Shown here: piece by piece, positions 32,931 to 41,109 of the stretch
Layout of the letters: every line of letters starts with the position of its first letter
How positions within the stretch are numbered: the stretch's first letter is position 1
Position numbers and translations under genes: made by a program
Source: Streptomyces spongiae
Lineage (GTDB): Bacteria > Actinomycetota > Actinomycetes > Streptomycetales > Streptomycetaceae
Direction of reading: 5' to 3'
Assembly (NCBI RefSeq): GCF_009377185.1
Contig: NZ_VJZC01000027.1
Span: forward strand, 1 to 42,325
Length of the DNA stretch: 42,325 nt
The notes under the pieces: generated by a model
Seen by the model: the letters and a program-made list of their open reading frames with translations, nothing else
Databases searched by the model: none
What the model was told of the DNA's origin: nothing

Positions 32931-33854
32931 CTACTTCAGCGCGCCCGCCGTGAGTCCCGCCACCACCTGCCGCTGGAAGACGATGTACGCGGCGAGCACC
33001 GGCAGCATCGCCATCACCAGCCCGGCGAAGAGACCGGACCAGTCGCCCTTGTAGCCCTGGCTGACGGCCAGCTGCACCAGCCCCTGGGTGAGGACGCGCT
33101 TGTCCGGGTCGGTGTTGAGCACCGTCGGCAGCATGTACTGGTTCCACTGCCCCAGGAAGTTGAAGATGCCCACGCTGATCAGGCCCGGCTTGGCCATCGG
33201 CAGCATGATCTGGAAGAACGTCCTGGAGTGCGAGGCCCCGTCCACGAACGCCGCCTCCGCCACCGAGGACGGCAGGGTGCGGAAGAACGCGGTCAGGAAG
33301 AACACCGTGAAGGGCAGCGAGTAGGCGATGTAGACGAGGATCAGGCCGTGGATGGTGTTCAGCAGGCCCATGTTGTTCACGACGTAGAACAGCGGGACCA
33401 GGGCGAGCATGATCGGGAAGCTCATGCCGCCGACGAACAGGTAGTAGATGAAGCGGTTGCCCGGGAAGTCGAAGCGGGCGAGCACGTACGCCGCCATCGA
33501 GCCGAGCACCAGCGTGCCGACGAGCGAACCTCCCACCACCAGGGCGGTGTTGAGGAAGTAGTCGCTCATGTTGGCCTGGGTCCAGGCCCGCGACCAGTTG
33601 TCGAAGTGCAGCTTGTCCGGCAGCGACCAGGGTGAGCTGAAGATCGACTTGTCGTCCTTGAATGACGTCATGACCGCCCACAGCAGCGGCATGACGACCA
33701 TGAACGCCCACAGGACGAGCATCCCGTGGGAGAAGGCGTTGAGGAAGGTGCCTTCCTTCTTCTCCTTCGGTGGCCCTCCGGCCGGGGCGTCCACCTTGAC
33801 GACGGGGGCACCGGACTCGGCCGGTACGGGGGCGGAGGCTTCGGTCGTCTTCAT
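32931..33854 (-). CDS. ngcG: NgcG: N-acetylglucosamine/chitobiose ABC transporter permease
   Basis: A 307-residue CUT1 permease of MalG type. A polar Pro-rich N-terminal tail (PVPAESGAPVVKVDAPAGG) precedes six membrane spans. The EAA loop is EAAFVDGASHSRTFFQIMLP. It starts with ATG only two bases after the ngcF stop (TGATCATG). NgcG, with NgcF, forms the membrane channel for the sugar bound by NgcE. No ATPase lies nearby, consistent with use of the shared MsiK ATPase. Specificity is assigned from the recognised NgcE partner and synteny, so it is less certain than the fold. Confidence 0.88.
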   Translation of the reverse strand: MKTTEASAPVPAESGAPVVKVDAPAGGPPKEKKEGTFLNAFSHGMLVLWAFMVVMPLLWAVMTSFKDDKSIFSSPWSLPDKLHFDNWSRAWTQANMSDYFLNTALVVGGSLVGTLVLGSMAAYVLARFDFPGNRFIYYLFVGGMSFPIMLALVPLFYVVNNMGLLNTIHGLILVYIAYSLPFTVFFLTAFFRTLPSSVAEAAFVDGASHSRTFFQIMLPMAKPGLISVGIFNFLGQWNQYMLPTVLNTDPDKRVLTQGLVQLAVSQGYKGDWSGLFAGLVMAMLPVLAAYIVFQRQVVAGLTAGALK

Positions 33855-33856
33855 GA

Positions 33857-34783
33857 TCAGTACTCCAGCCGCTCGCGCCGGCCCAGCCGCATCACGACGG
33901 CGGCGAAGGCCAGCGTGACGACGAGCAGGGCGACGCCGATGGTGGTGGCGTAGGCGGCCTGACCGTCACGGAACGCCTTCTGGTACACGTACAGGACCAT
34001 GACGGTGGTCGAGTAGTCGGGGCCGCCGGGCCCGGTCGTCATGATCCCCACGACCGCGAACGACTCGGCGCCGAGGGCGAGGATGCCCATGTAGACCCAG
34101 CCGGACTGCACGGTGTCCCACAGCAGCGGCAGGGTGACCCGGAAGAACGTGGTGACGCGGTTCGCGCCGTCCAGCAGCGCGGCCTCGTACAGATCGGCCG
34201 GGATGGAGGCCATGCCCGCGGAGAAGAGGACCACGAAGAAACCGACCGTGGACCACACGAGCACCGCCATCACGCACCACAGCGCCAGGTTCGGGTCGCC
34301 CAGCCACAGCGGCTGGACGCTGTCGAGCCCGATCCCGCGCAGCAGGGAGTTGATCGCGCCGCTGTCCGGGTTGTACGCGAAGGCGAACAGCAGGGCGACG
34401 ATCGCGATGGAGAGCACCTGCGGGAAGAAGTAGACGATCTTGTAGAACGAGGAGCCGCGGACACCGGAGATCACCGGTCCGCCCTTTCTCCGCCGCCCGC
34501 CCACATTGATCATGAAGGCGAAGAACAGCGCCAGTCCGAGTGTCACCAGCGGCACCAGCAACGCGAACAGGACGCTGTGCTGCAACGACTTCCAGAAGAT
34601 CTTGTCGTCGAGCATCCTCGAGTAGTTGTCGAAGCCGACCATCTTGAACTCGGGACTCAAGCCCGTCCAGTCCGTGAACGAGTAGTAGATGGACTGGATG
34701 AACGGCCAGACGACGAAGAGCGCGTACAGCCCCAGGGGTACCGCGAGGAACCCCACGATGAACCGGTACTTGCCGTGCTGCAT
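33857..34783 (-). CDS. ngcF: NgcF: N-acetylglucosamine/chitobiose ABC transporter permease
   Basis: A 308-residue CUT1 permease of MalF type with six membrane spans. The early span FIVGFLAVPLGLYALFVVW is followed by SFTDWTGLSPEF. The EAA loop is EAALLDGANRVTTFFRVTLP, and a cytoplasmic basic patch GGRRRKGG falls between spans 2 and 3. Two start choices exist: ATG 34783 and GTG 34789; GGTGG/GGGG upstream could serve either. The gene is unusually far (283 bp) from ngcE, and this gap contains a 204-bp imperfect inverted repeat, so ngcF/G may be made in lower amounts than ngcE. Confidence 0.88.
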   Translation of the reverse strand: MQHGKYRFIVGFLAVPLGLYALFVVWPFIQSIYYSFTDWTGLSPEFKMVGFDNYSRMLDDKIFWKSLQHSVLFALLVPLVTLGLALFFAFMINVGGRRRKGGPVISGVRGSSFYKIVYFFPQVLSIAIVALLFAFAYNPDSGAINSLLRGIGLDSVQPLWLGDPNLALWCVMAVLVWSTVGFFVVLFSAGMASIPADLYEAALLDGANRVTTFFRVTLPLLWDTVQSGWVYMGILALGAESFAVVGIMTTGPGGPDYSTTVMVLYVYQKAFRDGQAAYATTIGVALLVVTLAFAAVVMRLGRRERLEY

Positions 34784-34816
34784 TACCACCGACCCCGATC
34801 TGCGCGCGGGCTCCGC

Positions 34817-35020
34817 TGAGGGGTCCTTGCACTATGAGCGTCCGATGAGGTCGCGTGGTCCGGTGCCGTGCATCGCAAGGCGCCGGAGCTCCCTCGGTGG
34901 GGGTCCCCCCGCTCGAGCGAAGCCGAGAGTGGGGGAGGAGCCACGTGGGCGTTTCGGCAACGCGGCGAGGTGCGGTGCCAGACCGCGCGACCCGGGCGGG
35001 CATAGTGCAAGGGCCCCTGA
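34817..35020. repeat. 204-bp imperfect inverted repeat between ngcE and ngcF
   Basis: The outer arms are TGAGGGGTCCTTGCACTATG (34817-34836) and CATAGTGCAAGGGCCCCTGA (35001-35020), complementary at 18 of 20 positions. Complementarity continues inward with mismatches and bulges (GTCGCGTGGTC against GACCGCGCGAC). The centre has TCCCCCCGCTCGAGCGAAG followed by CCGAGAGTGGGGGA, a hairpin familiar from many Streptomyces intergenic regions. It could be a MITE-like element or an RNA structure that lowers ngcFG expression. No clear target-site duplication was seen. Confidence 0.7.
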
Positions 35021-35066
35021 GGCCTGCCCGGCGCGCACACGCCGGGCAGGCCCGTCAGGCGGATCC

Positions 35067-36518
35067 TCACTGGTGCTTGTAGTGCTTGATCGACGAGTCC
35101 TTGGCGGCCGCGTCGGCGAAGCCCTGGATCTTCTTGATGGCTTCGGCCGGCGTGATGCGGCCGGCCATCATCTCGCCGAGTCCCGCCACACCGATCTGCT
35201 CCTTCTGGAGCTGCACGTACCAGTCCTGCAAGCGCGGGTTCAGCACGTTGTCGCCGGCCTTCTCCAGCGCCGCGACACCGGACTTCAGGCCCGGGGTGAG
35301 GCTGATGCCGTCCGTGCCGCCGTTGAAGGCGGTCAGTGACTTCACCTTGCTGGTGAAGTTCTTCGAGGACTCCTCGCTGAGCATGATGCGCAGCTGCTCC
35401 ATACCGCCCGCGCCGTTCTTCGCCTTGGCCGGGACGACGAAGGGCTCGCCGCCGGAGGCCCAGATGGTGCCGAAGGGCATCTTGTCGGAGGAGTCGAGTC
35501 CGGTGGGCGCGGAGACGGCCAGGTCGAAGTCGCTCGGGATGACCTTGGCGGACTCGTTCTCCACCCAGGAGCCGTTCGGGATGAACAGCGCCTTGCCCTC
35601 GGCCCAGGCGGTCTGCGACTGGATGTGGTCCAGTCCCGGGGTGCCCTTGAGGACGTAGCCCTTCTTGTAGAGCTCGTAGTAGGCCTCGAAGCAGGCCTTG
35701 ACCGCCGGGTTCTTCCAGGCGTTCGGCTCCAGGTTGTCGATGGCGTCGAGCACCTCGCGCCCGCCGACCTTGCCGATCATCGGGTAGAGCGAGAAGGGGA
35801 GGTAGTACGGGTACTTGCCCGCGTACGTCCAGCCCGCCATGCCCTTCTTCTTGGCCTTCTCGCAGACCGCGAGCATCTGGTCCCAGGTCTCGGGGTACTG
35901 CTCGTCGAGCGAGTCCAGGGCCTTCTGCGAGTACCAGACGCCGTACACCGTGTAGGCGTAGTACATGATCCACACCGGGTCGCCGTCGAACTGGCCCATC
36001 TCCACGATGCCGGGGCGCAGGGTGTCGCGGACCTTCTTGTTCGGGTCGTCGTAGGACGGGGAGTCCAGCAGCGGGGTGAGGTCGGCGAGCTGCTTCTTGC
36101 CGACCAGGACGCCCATGTCCATCTGCTCGGCGCCGGAGTTGTCGATGAGGTCGGGCGGGGTGCCCTGGTTGAACCGCGGCTGCAGCGTGGACTGGATCTT
36201 CTGGGTGGCGGAGAACTTGACCTTCGCCTTGGGGAAGCTTTTCTCGTAGATCTTCACGGCGTCCTGGGCGTACTCCTTGCCGAAGCCGCCGTCGAACAGG
36301 ACGAACTCCATCTGGGCGGTGTTGTTGACACCCAGGGGGTTCTTCGCGGTCTTCTCCCCCGCCTTGGCCTTCTCCTCGTCGCCGCCACCGCCGCTGGCAC
36401 ACGCGGACAGGAAGCCCATCGTGGGAACGGAGATCAGGCCCAGCGCTGCGGAGCGCTTCATCAGATCACGGCGGCCGACGCCCTCGGGGCCGTTGGTCCG
36501 GTCGGTAGTGGATCCCAT
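35067..36518 (-). CDS. ngcE: NgcE: N-acetylglucosamine/diacetylchitobiose-binding lipoprotein
   Basis: A 483-residue secreted lipoprotein. The N-terminus has a twin-arginine motif, GRRDLMKR (residues 15-22), and a lipobox LSAC (Cys40), so it is a Tat-exported lipoprotein. The fold is a family 1 solute-binding protein (QMEFVLFDGGFGKEYAQD, YYAYTVYGVWYSQKALD, ALFIPNGSWVENE). It matches NgcE, the GlcNAc/chitobiose-binding component; in S. coelicolor the same locus encodes a low-affinity diacetylchitobiose-binding protein. I chose ATG 36518 over TTG 36524 because GAGG lies eight bases upstream. It is first in its operon and its upstream region carries a DasR-like site. Confidence 0.88.
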   Translation of the reverse strand: MGSTTDRTNGPEGVGRRDLMKRSAALGLISVPTMGFLSACASGGGGDEEKAKAGEKTAKNPLGVNNTAQMEFVLFDGGFGKEYAQDAVKIYEKSFPKAKVKFSATQKIQSTLQPRFNQGTPPDLIDNSGAEQMDMGVLVGKKQLADLTPLLDSPSYDDPNKKVRDTLRPGIVEMGQFDGDPVWIMYYAYTVYGVWYSQKALDSLDEQYPETWDQMLAVCEKAKKKGMAGWTYAGKYPYYLPFSLYPMIGKVGGREVLDAIDNLEPNAWKNPAVKACFEAYYELYKKGYVLKGTPGLDHIQSQTAWAEGKALFIPNGSWVENESAKVIPSDFDLAVSAPTGLDSSDKMPFGTIWASGGEPFVVPAKAKNGAGGMEQLRIMLSEESSKNFTSKVKSLTAFNGGTDGISLTPGLKSGVAALEKAGDNVLNPRLQDWYVQLQKEQIGVAGLGEMMAGRITPAEAIKKIQGFADAAAKDSSIKHYKHQ

Positions 36519-36712
36519 GCTCAAGTCCTCGCCTTCTCCAGGACTCAGGCGGTGAACCGGATCCTCCCGGCACCGCGGTCGGTTCGTGCTGGGGTCGTGC
36601 GTGAGGATTCAACAGGGGCGAGACGGCAGACGGCGCGTGTGACACGGCCCCTGGCCCCGTATTCCCCCCGGGTTGTGCCTGTCCACAGCCTGGCTCGGCT
36701 AGGCGGACGCCG

Positions 36713-36728
36713 ACAGGTATAGTCCACT
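36713..36728. promoter_or_regulatory. Candidate DasR site (dre) upstream of ngcE
   Basis: ACAGGTATAGTCCACT is an imperfect palindrome that I match to the DasR-responsive element, for example ACAGGTCTACACCACT as I remember from dasA (13 of 16). It overlaps a TATACC -10-like box for ngcE. DasR represses GlcNAc/chitin genes and is released by GlcN-6-P, which fits an NgcE role. A weaker second match, GAAGATCCACACCACT, is at 36825-36840. Confidence 0.5.
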
Positions 36729-36963
36729 CCCCGTCAGCTGAGCAAGATCGAACGCAAGGTGGCCTGTGGTCTTTTCCGAGTTGAGACCTCGCGGAAATAT
36801 GACACGACTGTGACCTTCCTGAGCGAAGATCCACACCACTTCGCCCCGATTCGACGTCACTTCTCCGGCGCGGAACCAGCCACAGAACGCCCGGATGCCA
36901 CGTCCAACACCCTTGACACCACCCGGCACTTGAACCCCTACTAGTGCCTTGCGCAGCGAAGTT

Positions 36964-36975
36964 GACAACGTTGTC
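36964..36975. promoter_or_regulatory. Candidate operator of the GH92 gene
   Basis: GACAACGTTGTC is a perfect 12-bp palindrome centred on AACGTT, the type bound by LacI-family regulators. It also contains part of TTGACA. It lies 44 bp before the GH92 start. The regulator is not in the immediate neighbourhood and its core differs from the ACCGGT sites at 5096. Confidence 0.5.
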
Positions 36976-37018
36976 CATTGCTGATCGTTCCGATCAGGCG
37001 CAGGGAGGGTGCTCGCGC

Positions 37019-40000
37019 ATGCGGCACAGATGGGGTTCCACGGCGGTGCTCGGCGCCGCCGCCTTCGCTCTCGTGACGGCCTCGCAGGGGGTGGCCGTGG
37101 CACTGCCGGTCGCGGCGGCGTCCGCGGACCGGGAGTTCCACTCGTCCTTCGAAACAGCTGATCCATCACCGGATTGGCTCAATACGGTCGATACCGCACC
37201 AGACGGCAGCAAAAGGTCATCCGGTGTCGACGGCGGCTTCAGCAGCGGCATCCCCGGCAATGTGAACGACCACGTCACGGACCTCCGGGCGAGCGGTGAG
37301 TACGCGGGCGCGGGCGAGGTGAAGGAGAACCTCGTCGACGGTGAGCCGACCACCAAGTGGCTGACCTTCGCCTCCACGGGCTGGGTCGAGTTCGACCTCG
37401 ACGCCCCGGCCAAGATCGTGAAGTACGCGCTGACGTCGGCCAACGACCACGCCGAACGGAACCCGAAGGACTTCTCGCTCCAGGGCTCCACGGACGGCAA
37501 GGACTGGAAGACCCTCGACACCCGGTCGGGCGAATCCTTCAGCGAGCCGTTCCAGACGAAGACGTACGACATCGGGGGCGGCCCGGCCGAGTACCGGCAC
37601 TTCCGGCTGGAGATCACCAGGAACAACGGCGCGTCCGACGCCACCCAGCTCGCCGACGTGCAGTTCTCCACGGGCGGCAGCGGCGATCCCCTCCCCCAGG
37701 ACATGCTCTCGCTGGTCGACCGCGGCCCCAGCGGCTCCCCCACCGCCAAGGCGTGGGCGGGCTTCACGGGCAAGCGTGCGCTGCGGTACGCGGGCCGGCA
37801 CACGGCGGACGGCCGGGCGTACTCGTACAACAAGGTCTTCGACGTCGATGTGGCCGTCGGCCGGAACACCGAGCTGGCGTACCGGATCTTCCCGTCCATG
37901 GCGGACGGCGACCGCGACTACGACGCCACCAACGTGTCGGTGGACCTCGCCTTCACGGACGGCACCTACCTGAGCGATCTCGCCGCCACCGACCAGCACG
38001 GCTTCGCGCTCACCCCCCGCGGGCAGGGCGCGGCCAAGGTGCTGTACGTCAACCAGTGGAACAACGTGGCGTCACGGATCGGCTCGGTCGCGGCCGGCAA
38101 GACGGTGGACCGGATCCTGGTGGCCTACGACTCGCCGAAGGGCCCGGCGAAGTTCCGGGGCTGGCTCGACGACGTGGCCCTGCGCGTCGCCGCCCCCGAG
38201 AAGCCGAAGGCCCACCTGTCGGACTACGCGCTGACGACCCGCGGCACGAACTCCAGCGGCGGCTTCTCCCGCGGCAACAACTTCCCCGCGACCGCCGTGC
38301 CCCACGGCTTCAACTTCTGGACACCGGTCACGAACGCGGGCTCCCTGAGCTGGCTGTACGACTACGCACGGGCGAACAACGCGGACAACCTGCCCACGAT
38401 CCAGGCGTTCAGCGCGAGCCATGAGCCGAGCCCCTGGATGGGCGACCGGCAGACCTTCCAGGTGATGCCGTCGGCCGCGTCGGGCACCCCGGACAACGGC
38501 CGCACGGCACGCGCGCTGGCCTTCCGGCACGAGAACGAGACGGCGCGGCCGTACTACTACGGCGTCCGCTTCGAGAACGGCCTCAAGGCCGAGATGGCGC
38601 CCACCGACCACGCGGCGGCGCTGCGCTTCACCTACCCGGGCGACGACGCGAGCGTGCTCTTCGACAACGTCACCGACCAGGCGGGTCTGACCCTCGACAA
38701 GGAGAACGGGATCGTCACCGGCTACTCGGACGTCAAGTCCGGGCTGTCGACGGGCGCGACCCGCCTCTTCGTGTACGGCGTCTTCGACGCACCGGTGAAG
38801 GAGGGCAGCTCGTCGGGCGTGAAGGGCCACCTCCGCTTCGACGCGGGCGCCGACCGCACGGTCACCCTGCGCCTCGCCACCTCGCTCATCAGCGTCGACC
38901 AGGCGAAGGACAACCTGCGCCAGGAGATCCCGGACGGCACGTCCTTCGAGACCGTGAAGACGCGGGCGCAGCGCCAGTGGGACCGCGTCCTCGGCAAGGT
39001 CGAGGTGGAGGGCGCCACGCCGGACCAGCTGACGACGCTGTACTCCAGCCTGTACCGGCTGTACCTGTACCCCAACTCGGGCTTCGAGAAGGTGGGTTCG
39101 ACGTACAAGTACGCCTCCCCGTTCTCGCCCATGCCCGGTCCGGACACCCCGACGCACACGGGCGCGAAGATCGTCGACGGCAAGGTGTACGTCAACAACG
39201 GCTTCTGGGACACCTACCGGACGACGTGGCCGGCGTACTCCTTCCTCACGCCGAACCAGGCCGGTGAGATGGTCGACGGCTTCGTGCAGCAGTACAAGGA
39301 CGGCGGCTGGACCTCGCGCTGGTCCTCCCCCGGCTACGCGGACCTGATGACGGGCACCTCGTCGGACGTGGCGTTCGCGGACGCGTATGTGAAGGGGGTC
39401 GGCTTCGACGCGAAGGCGGCCTACGACGCGGCGGTGAAGAACGCGACGGTGGTCCCGCCGTCAGCGGGCGTGGGCCGCAAGGGCATGGCCACCTCCCCCT
39501 TCCTCGGCTACACGAGCACCGAGACGCACGAGGGCCTGTCGTGGGCGCTGGAGGGCTACCTCAACGACTACGGCATCGCACGTATGGGCCAGGCGCTCTA
39601 CAAGAAGACGGGCGACAAGCGCTACAAGGAGGAGGCGGCCTACTTCCTCAACCGCGCCCAGGACTACGTGAACCTGTTCGACAAGAAGGCCGGCTTCTTC
39701 CAGGGCCGCGACGCGAAGGGCGACTGGCGGGTCGAGTCCAGCAAGTACGACCCGCGCGTGTGGGGCTACGACTACACGGAGACGAACGGCTGGGGCTACG
39801 CCTTCACCGCCCCGCAGGACAGCCGGGGCCTGGCCAACCTGTACGGCGGCCGGAGCAAGCTGGCGGAGAAGCTCGACGAGTACTTCGCCACGCCCGAGAC
39901 CGCCTCGCCGGAGTTCAAGGGCTCGTACAGCGGGGTCATCCACGAGATGACGGAGGCCCGTGACGTCCGGATGGGCATGTACGGCCACTCCAACCAGGTC

Positions 40001-40816
40001 GCCCACCACGTCAACTACATGTACGACGCGGCCGGACAGCCCTGGAAGACACAGAAGAACGTCCGCGAGGTGCTGTCCCGCCTGTACACCGGCAGCGAGA
40101 TCGGCCAGGGCTACCACGGCGACGAGGACAACGGCGAGCAGTCGGCCTGGTACCTCTTCTCCGCGCTCGGCTTCTACCCGCTGGTCATGGGCAGCGGCGA
40201 GTACGCCATCGGCTCCCCGCTGTTCACCAAGGCGACCGTCCACCTGGAGAACGGAAAGGACCTGGTGGTCAGGGCCCCGAAGAACAGCGCGAAGAACGTC
40301 TACGTCCAGGGCCTGAAGGTGGACGGCAAGAAGTGGACGACGACATCGCTGCCCCACTCGCTGATCGCGAAGGGCGGGACCCTGGAGTTCGACATGGGCC
40401 CCAAGCCGTCCTCGTGGGGCACCGGCCGGAACGCGGCGCCCGTCTCGATCACCCAGGACGACGCGGTGCCGTCACCGCGCTCGGACGTGACGAAGGGCGA
40501 GGGGGCGCTGTCCGACAACACGTCGGCGACGGACGCGGCCGTGTCGTCCGTGGACCTGCCGGTCGACGGCGGGACGAAGGCCGTCCAGTACACGCTGACC
40601 TCGTCCTCGGACCGCGCCAAGGCACCGACCGGCTGGACCCTCCAGGGTTCGTCCGACGGCAGCACGTGGAAGACCCTCGACCGGCGCACGGGCGAGTCCT
40701 TCCAGTGGGACAGGCAGACCCGGGCGTTCTCGGTGACCACCCCGGGCACGTACACGCAGTACCGCCTGGTCCTCTCCGGTGAGTCGACGCTGGCGGAGGT
40801 GGAACTGCTGGGCTGA
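37019..40816 (+). CDS. Secreted GH92 alpha-mannosidase with N- and C-terminal discoidin-like domains
   Basis: A 1265-residue exported enzyme. The N-terminus (MRHRWGSTAVLGAAAFALVT, then LPVAAASA) is a Sec signal peptide. An F5/8-type C/discoidin-like (CBM32-type) module lies at about 65-225, with DGEPTTKWLTFASTGWVEF and DFSLQGSTDGKDWKTLD. The GH92 core runs from about 400 to 1115: FSRGNNFPATAVPHGFNFW, NNGFWDTYRTTWPAYSF, and GYHGDEDNGEQSAWYLFS near 1030, which carries the calcium and catalytic acidic residues. A second discoidin-like module at about 1135-1265 repeats WTLQGSSDGSTWKTLDRR. GH92 enzymes are calcium-dependent exo-alpha-mannosidases (1,2-, 1,3-, 1,4- or 1,6-linkages). The ATG at 37019 has GGGAGGG nine bases upstream; upstream in-frame codons precede the signal and are rejected. 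Confidence 0.92.
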   Translation: MRHRWGSTAVLGAAAFALVTASQGVAVALPVAAASADREFHSSFETADPSPDWLNTVDTAPDGSKRSSGVDGGFSSGIPGNVNDHVTDLRASGEYAGAGEVKENLVDGEPTTKWLTFASTGWVEFDLDAPAKIVKYALTSANDHAERNPKDFSLQGSTDGKDWKTLDTRSGESFSEPFQTKTYDIGGGPAEYRHFRLEITRNNGASDATQLADVQFSTGGSGDPLPQDMLSLVDRGPSGSPTAKAWAGFTGKRALRYAGRHTADGRAYSYNKVFDVDVAVGRNTELAYRIFPSMADGDRDYDATNVSVDLAFTDGTYLSDLAATDQHGFALTPRGQGAAKVLYVNQWNNVASRIGSVAAGKTVDRILVAYDSPKGPAKFRGWLDDVALRVAAPEKPKAHLSDYALTTRGTNSSGGFSRGNNFPATAVPHGFNFWTPVTNAGSLSWLYDYARANNADNLPTIQAFSASHEPSPWMGDRQTFQVMPSAASGTPDNGRTARALAFRHENETARPYYYGVRFENGLKAEMAPTDHAAALRFTYPGDDASVLFDNVTDQAGLTLDKENGIVTGYSDVKSGLSTGATRLFVYGVFDAPVKEGSSSGVKGHLRFDAGADRTVTLRLATSLISVDQAKDNLRQEIPDGTSFETVKTRAQRQWDRVLGKVEVEGATPDQLTTLYSSLYRLYLYPNSGFEKVGSTYKYASPFSPMPGPDTPTHTGAKIVDGKVYVNNGFWDTYRTTWPAYSFLTPNQAGEMVDGFVQQYKDGGWTSRWSSPGYADLMTGTSSDVAFADAYVKGVGFDAKAAYDAAVKNATVVPPSAGVGRKGMATSPFLGYTSTETHEGLSWALEGYLNDYGIARMGQALYKKTGDKRYKEEAAYFLNRAQDYVNLFDKKAGFFQGRDAKGDWRVESSKYDPRVWGYDYTETNGWGYAFTAPQDSRGLANLYGGRSKLAEKLDEYFATPETASPEFKGSYSGVIHEMTEARDVRMGMYGHSNQVAHHVNYMYDAAGQPWKTQKNVREVLSRLYTGSEIGQGYHGDEDNGEQSAWYLFSALGFYPLVMGSGEYAIGSPLFTKATVHLENGKDLVVRAPKNSAKNVYVQGLKVDGKKWTTTSLPHSLIAKGGTLEFDMGPKPSSWGTGRNAAPVSITQDDAVPSPRSDVTKGEGALSDNTSATDAAVSSVDLPVDGGTKAVQYTLTSSSDRAKAPTGWTLQGSSDGSTWKTLDRRTGESFQWDRQTRAFSVTTPGTYTQYRLVLSGESTLAEVELLG

Positions 40817-40832
40817 CCACCGCCGACGGCAC

Positions 40833-40864
40833 GGGCGGGCTCGGGGGCGACTCCGGGCCCGCCC
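40833..40864 (+). terminator. Hairpin terminator after the GH92 gene
   Basis: GGGCGGGC (40833-40840) pairs with GCCCGCCC (40857-40864), with an inner CGG/CCG pairing. It starts 17 bp after the stop. Just beyond, GCCCGGCGCC occurs twice as a direct repeat. Confidence 0.65.
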
Positions 40865-40921
40865 TCGTGTTGCCCGGCGCCGCTCGCCCGGCGCCAGGCT
40901 TCAGGCGGCGTGCGTCAGGCG

Positions 40922-40950
40922 TTTACATGTGAGCCGCTCAGCGCTAGCTT
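40922..40950 (+). promoter_or_regulatory. Candidate sigma-70 type promoter for the LPMO gene
   Basis: TTTACA (40922-40927), 17 bases, then TAGCTT (40945-40950) matches the housekeeping pattern with ideal spacing. The first CebR box starts 16 bp after the -10, so repressor binding would block initiation or early elongation. Confidence 0.6.
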
Positions 40951-40965
40951 TCGAAATAGGTGTGG

Positions 40966-40979
40966 TGGGAGCGCTCCCA
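40966..40979. promoter_or_regulatory. CebR box 1, perfect
   Basis: TGGGAGCGCTCCCA is the exact 14-bp consensus palindrome for CebR, the Streptomyces repressor of cellulose and cello-oligosaccharide use, released by cellobiose. It lies just downstream of the candidate promoter of the LPMO gene. Confidence 0.85.
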
Positions 40980-41003
40980 TAGCGGTGGACCGGAACCCGC
41001 CCC

Positions 41004-41017
41004 TCGGAACGCTCCCA
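41004..41017. promoter_or_regulatory. CebR-like box 2, degenerate
   Basis: TCGGAACGCTCCCA matches the CebR consensus at 12 of 14 positions. Its centre is 38 bp from box 1. It may support cooperative binding, or be a relic. Confidence 0.45.
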
Positions 41018-41109
41018 CCTCCCCGCACGCGGAGGCGCCGCACCGCACCCGGCGCCCCCTGCGCGCACACGCACGTTCCTCATGGCTGTACACTGAAGGA
41101 GCGTTTGTC

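Larger units (their letters stand above)
36519..37018. promoter_or_regulatory. 500-bp divergent ngcE / GH92 control region
   Basis: This gene-free stretch holds the ngcE promoter (minus strand) and the GH92 promoter (plus strand). For ngcE, TATACC overlaps the DasR-like site at 36713 and TTGCTC lies 17 bases upstream of it. For GH92, TTGACA is at 36913-36918 and a 12-bp palindrome at 36964. The plus-strand ribosome binding site GGGAGGG is at 37003-37009. No further gene is supported; short open frames here lack start context. Confidence 0.5.
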
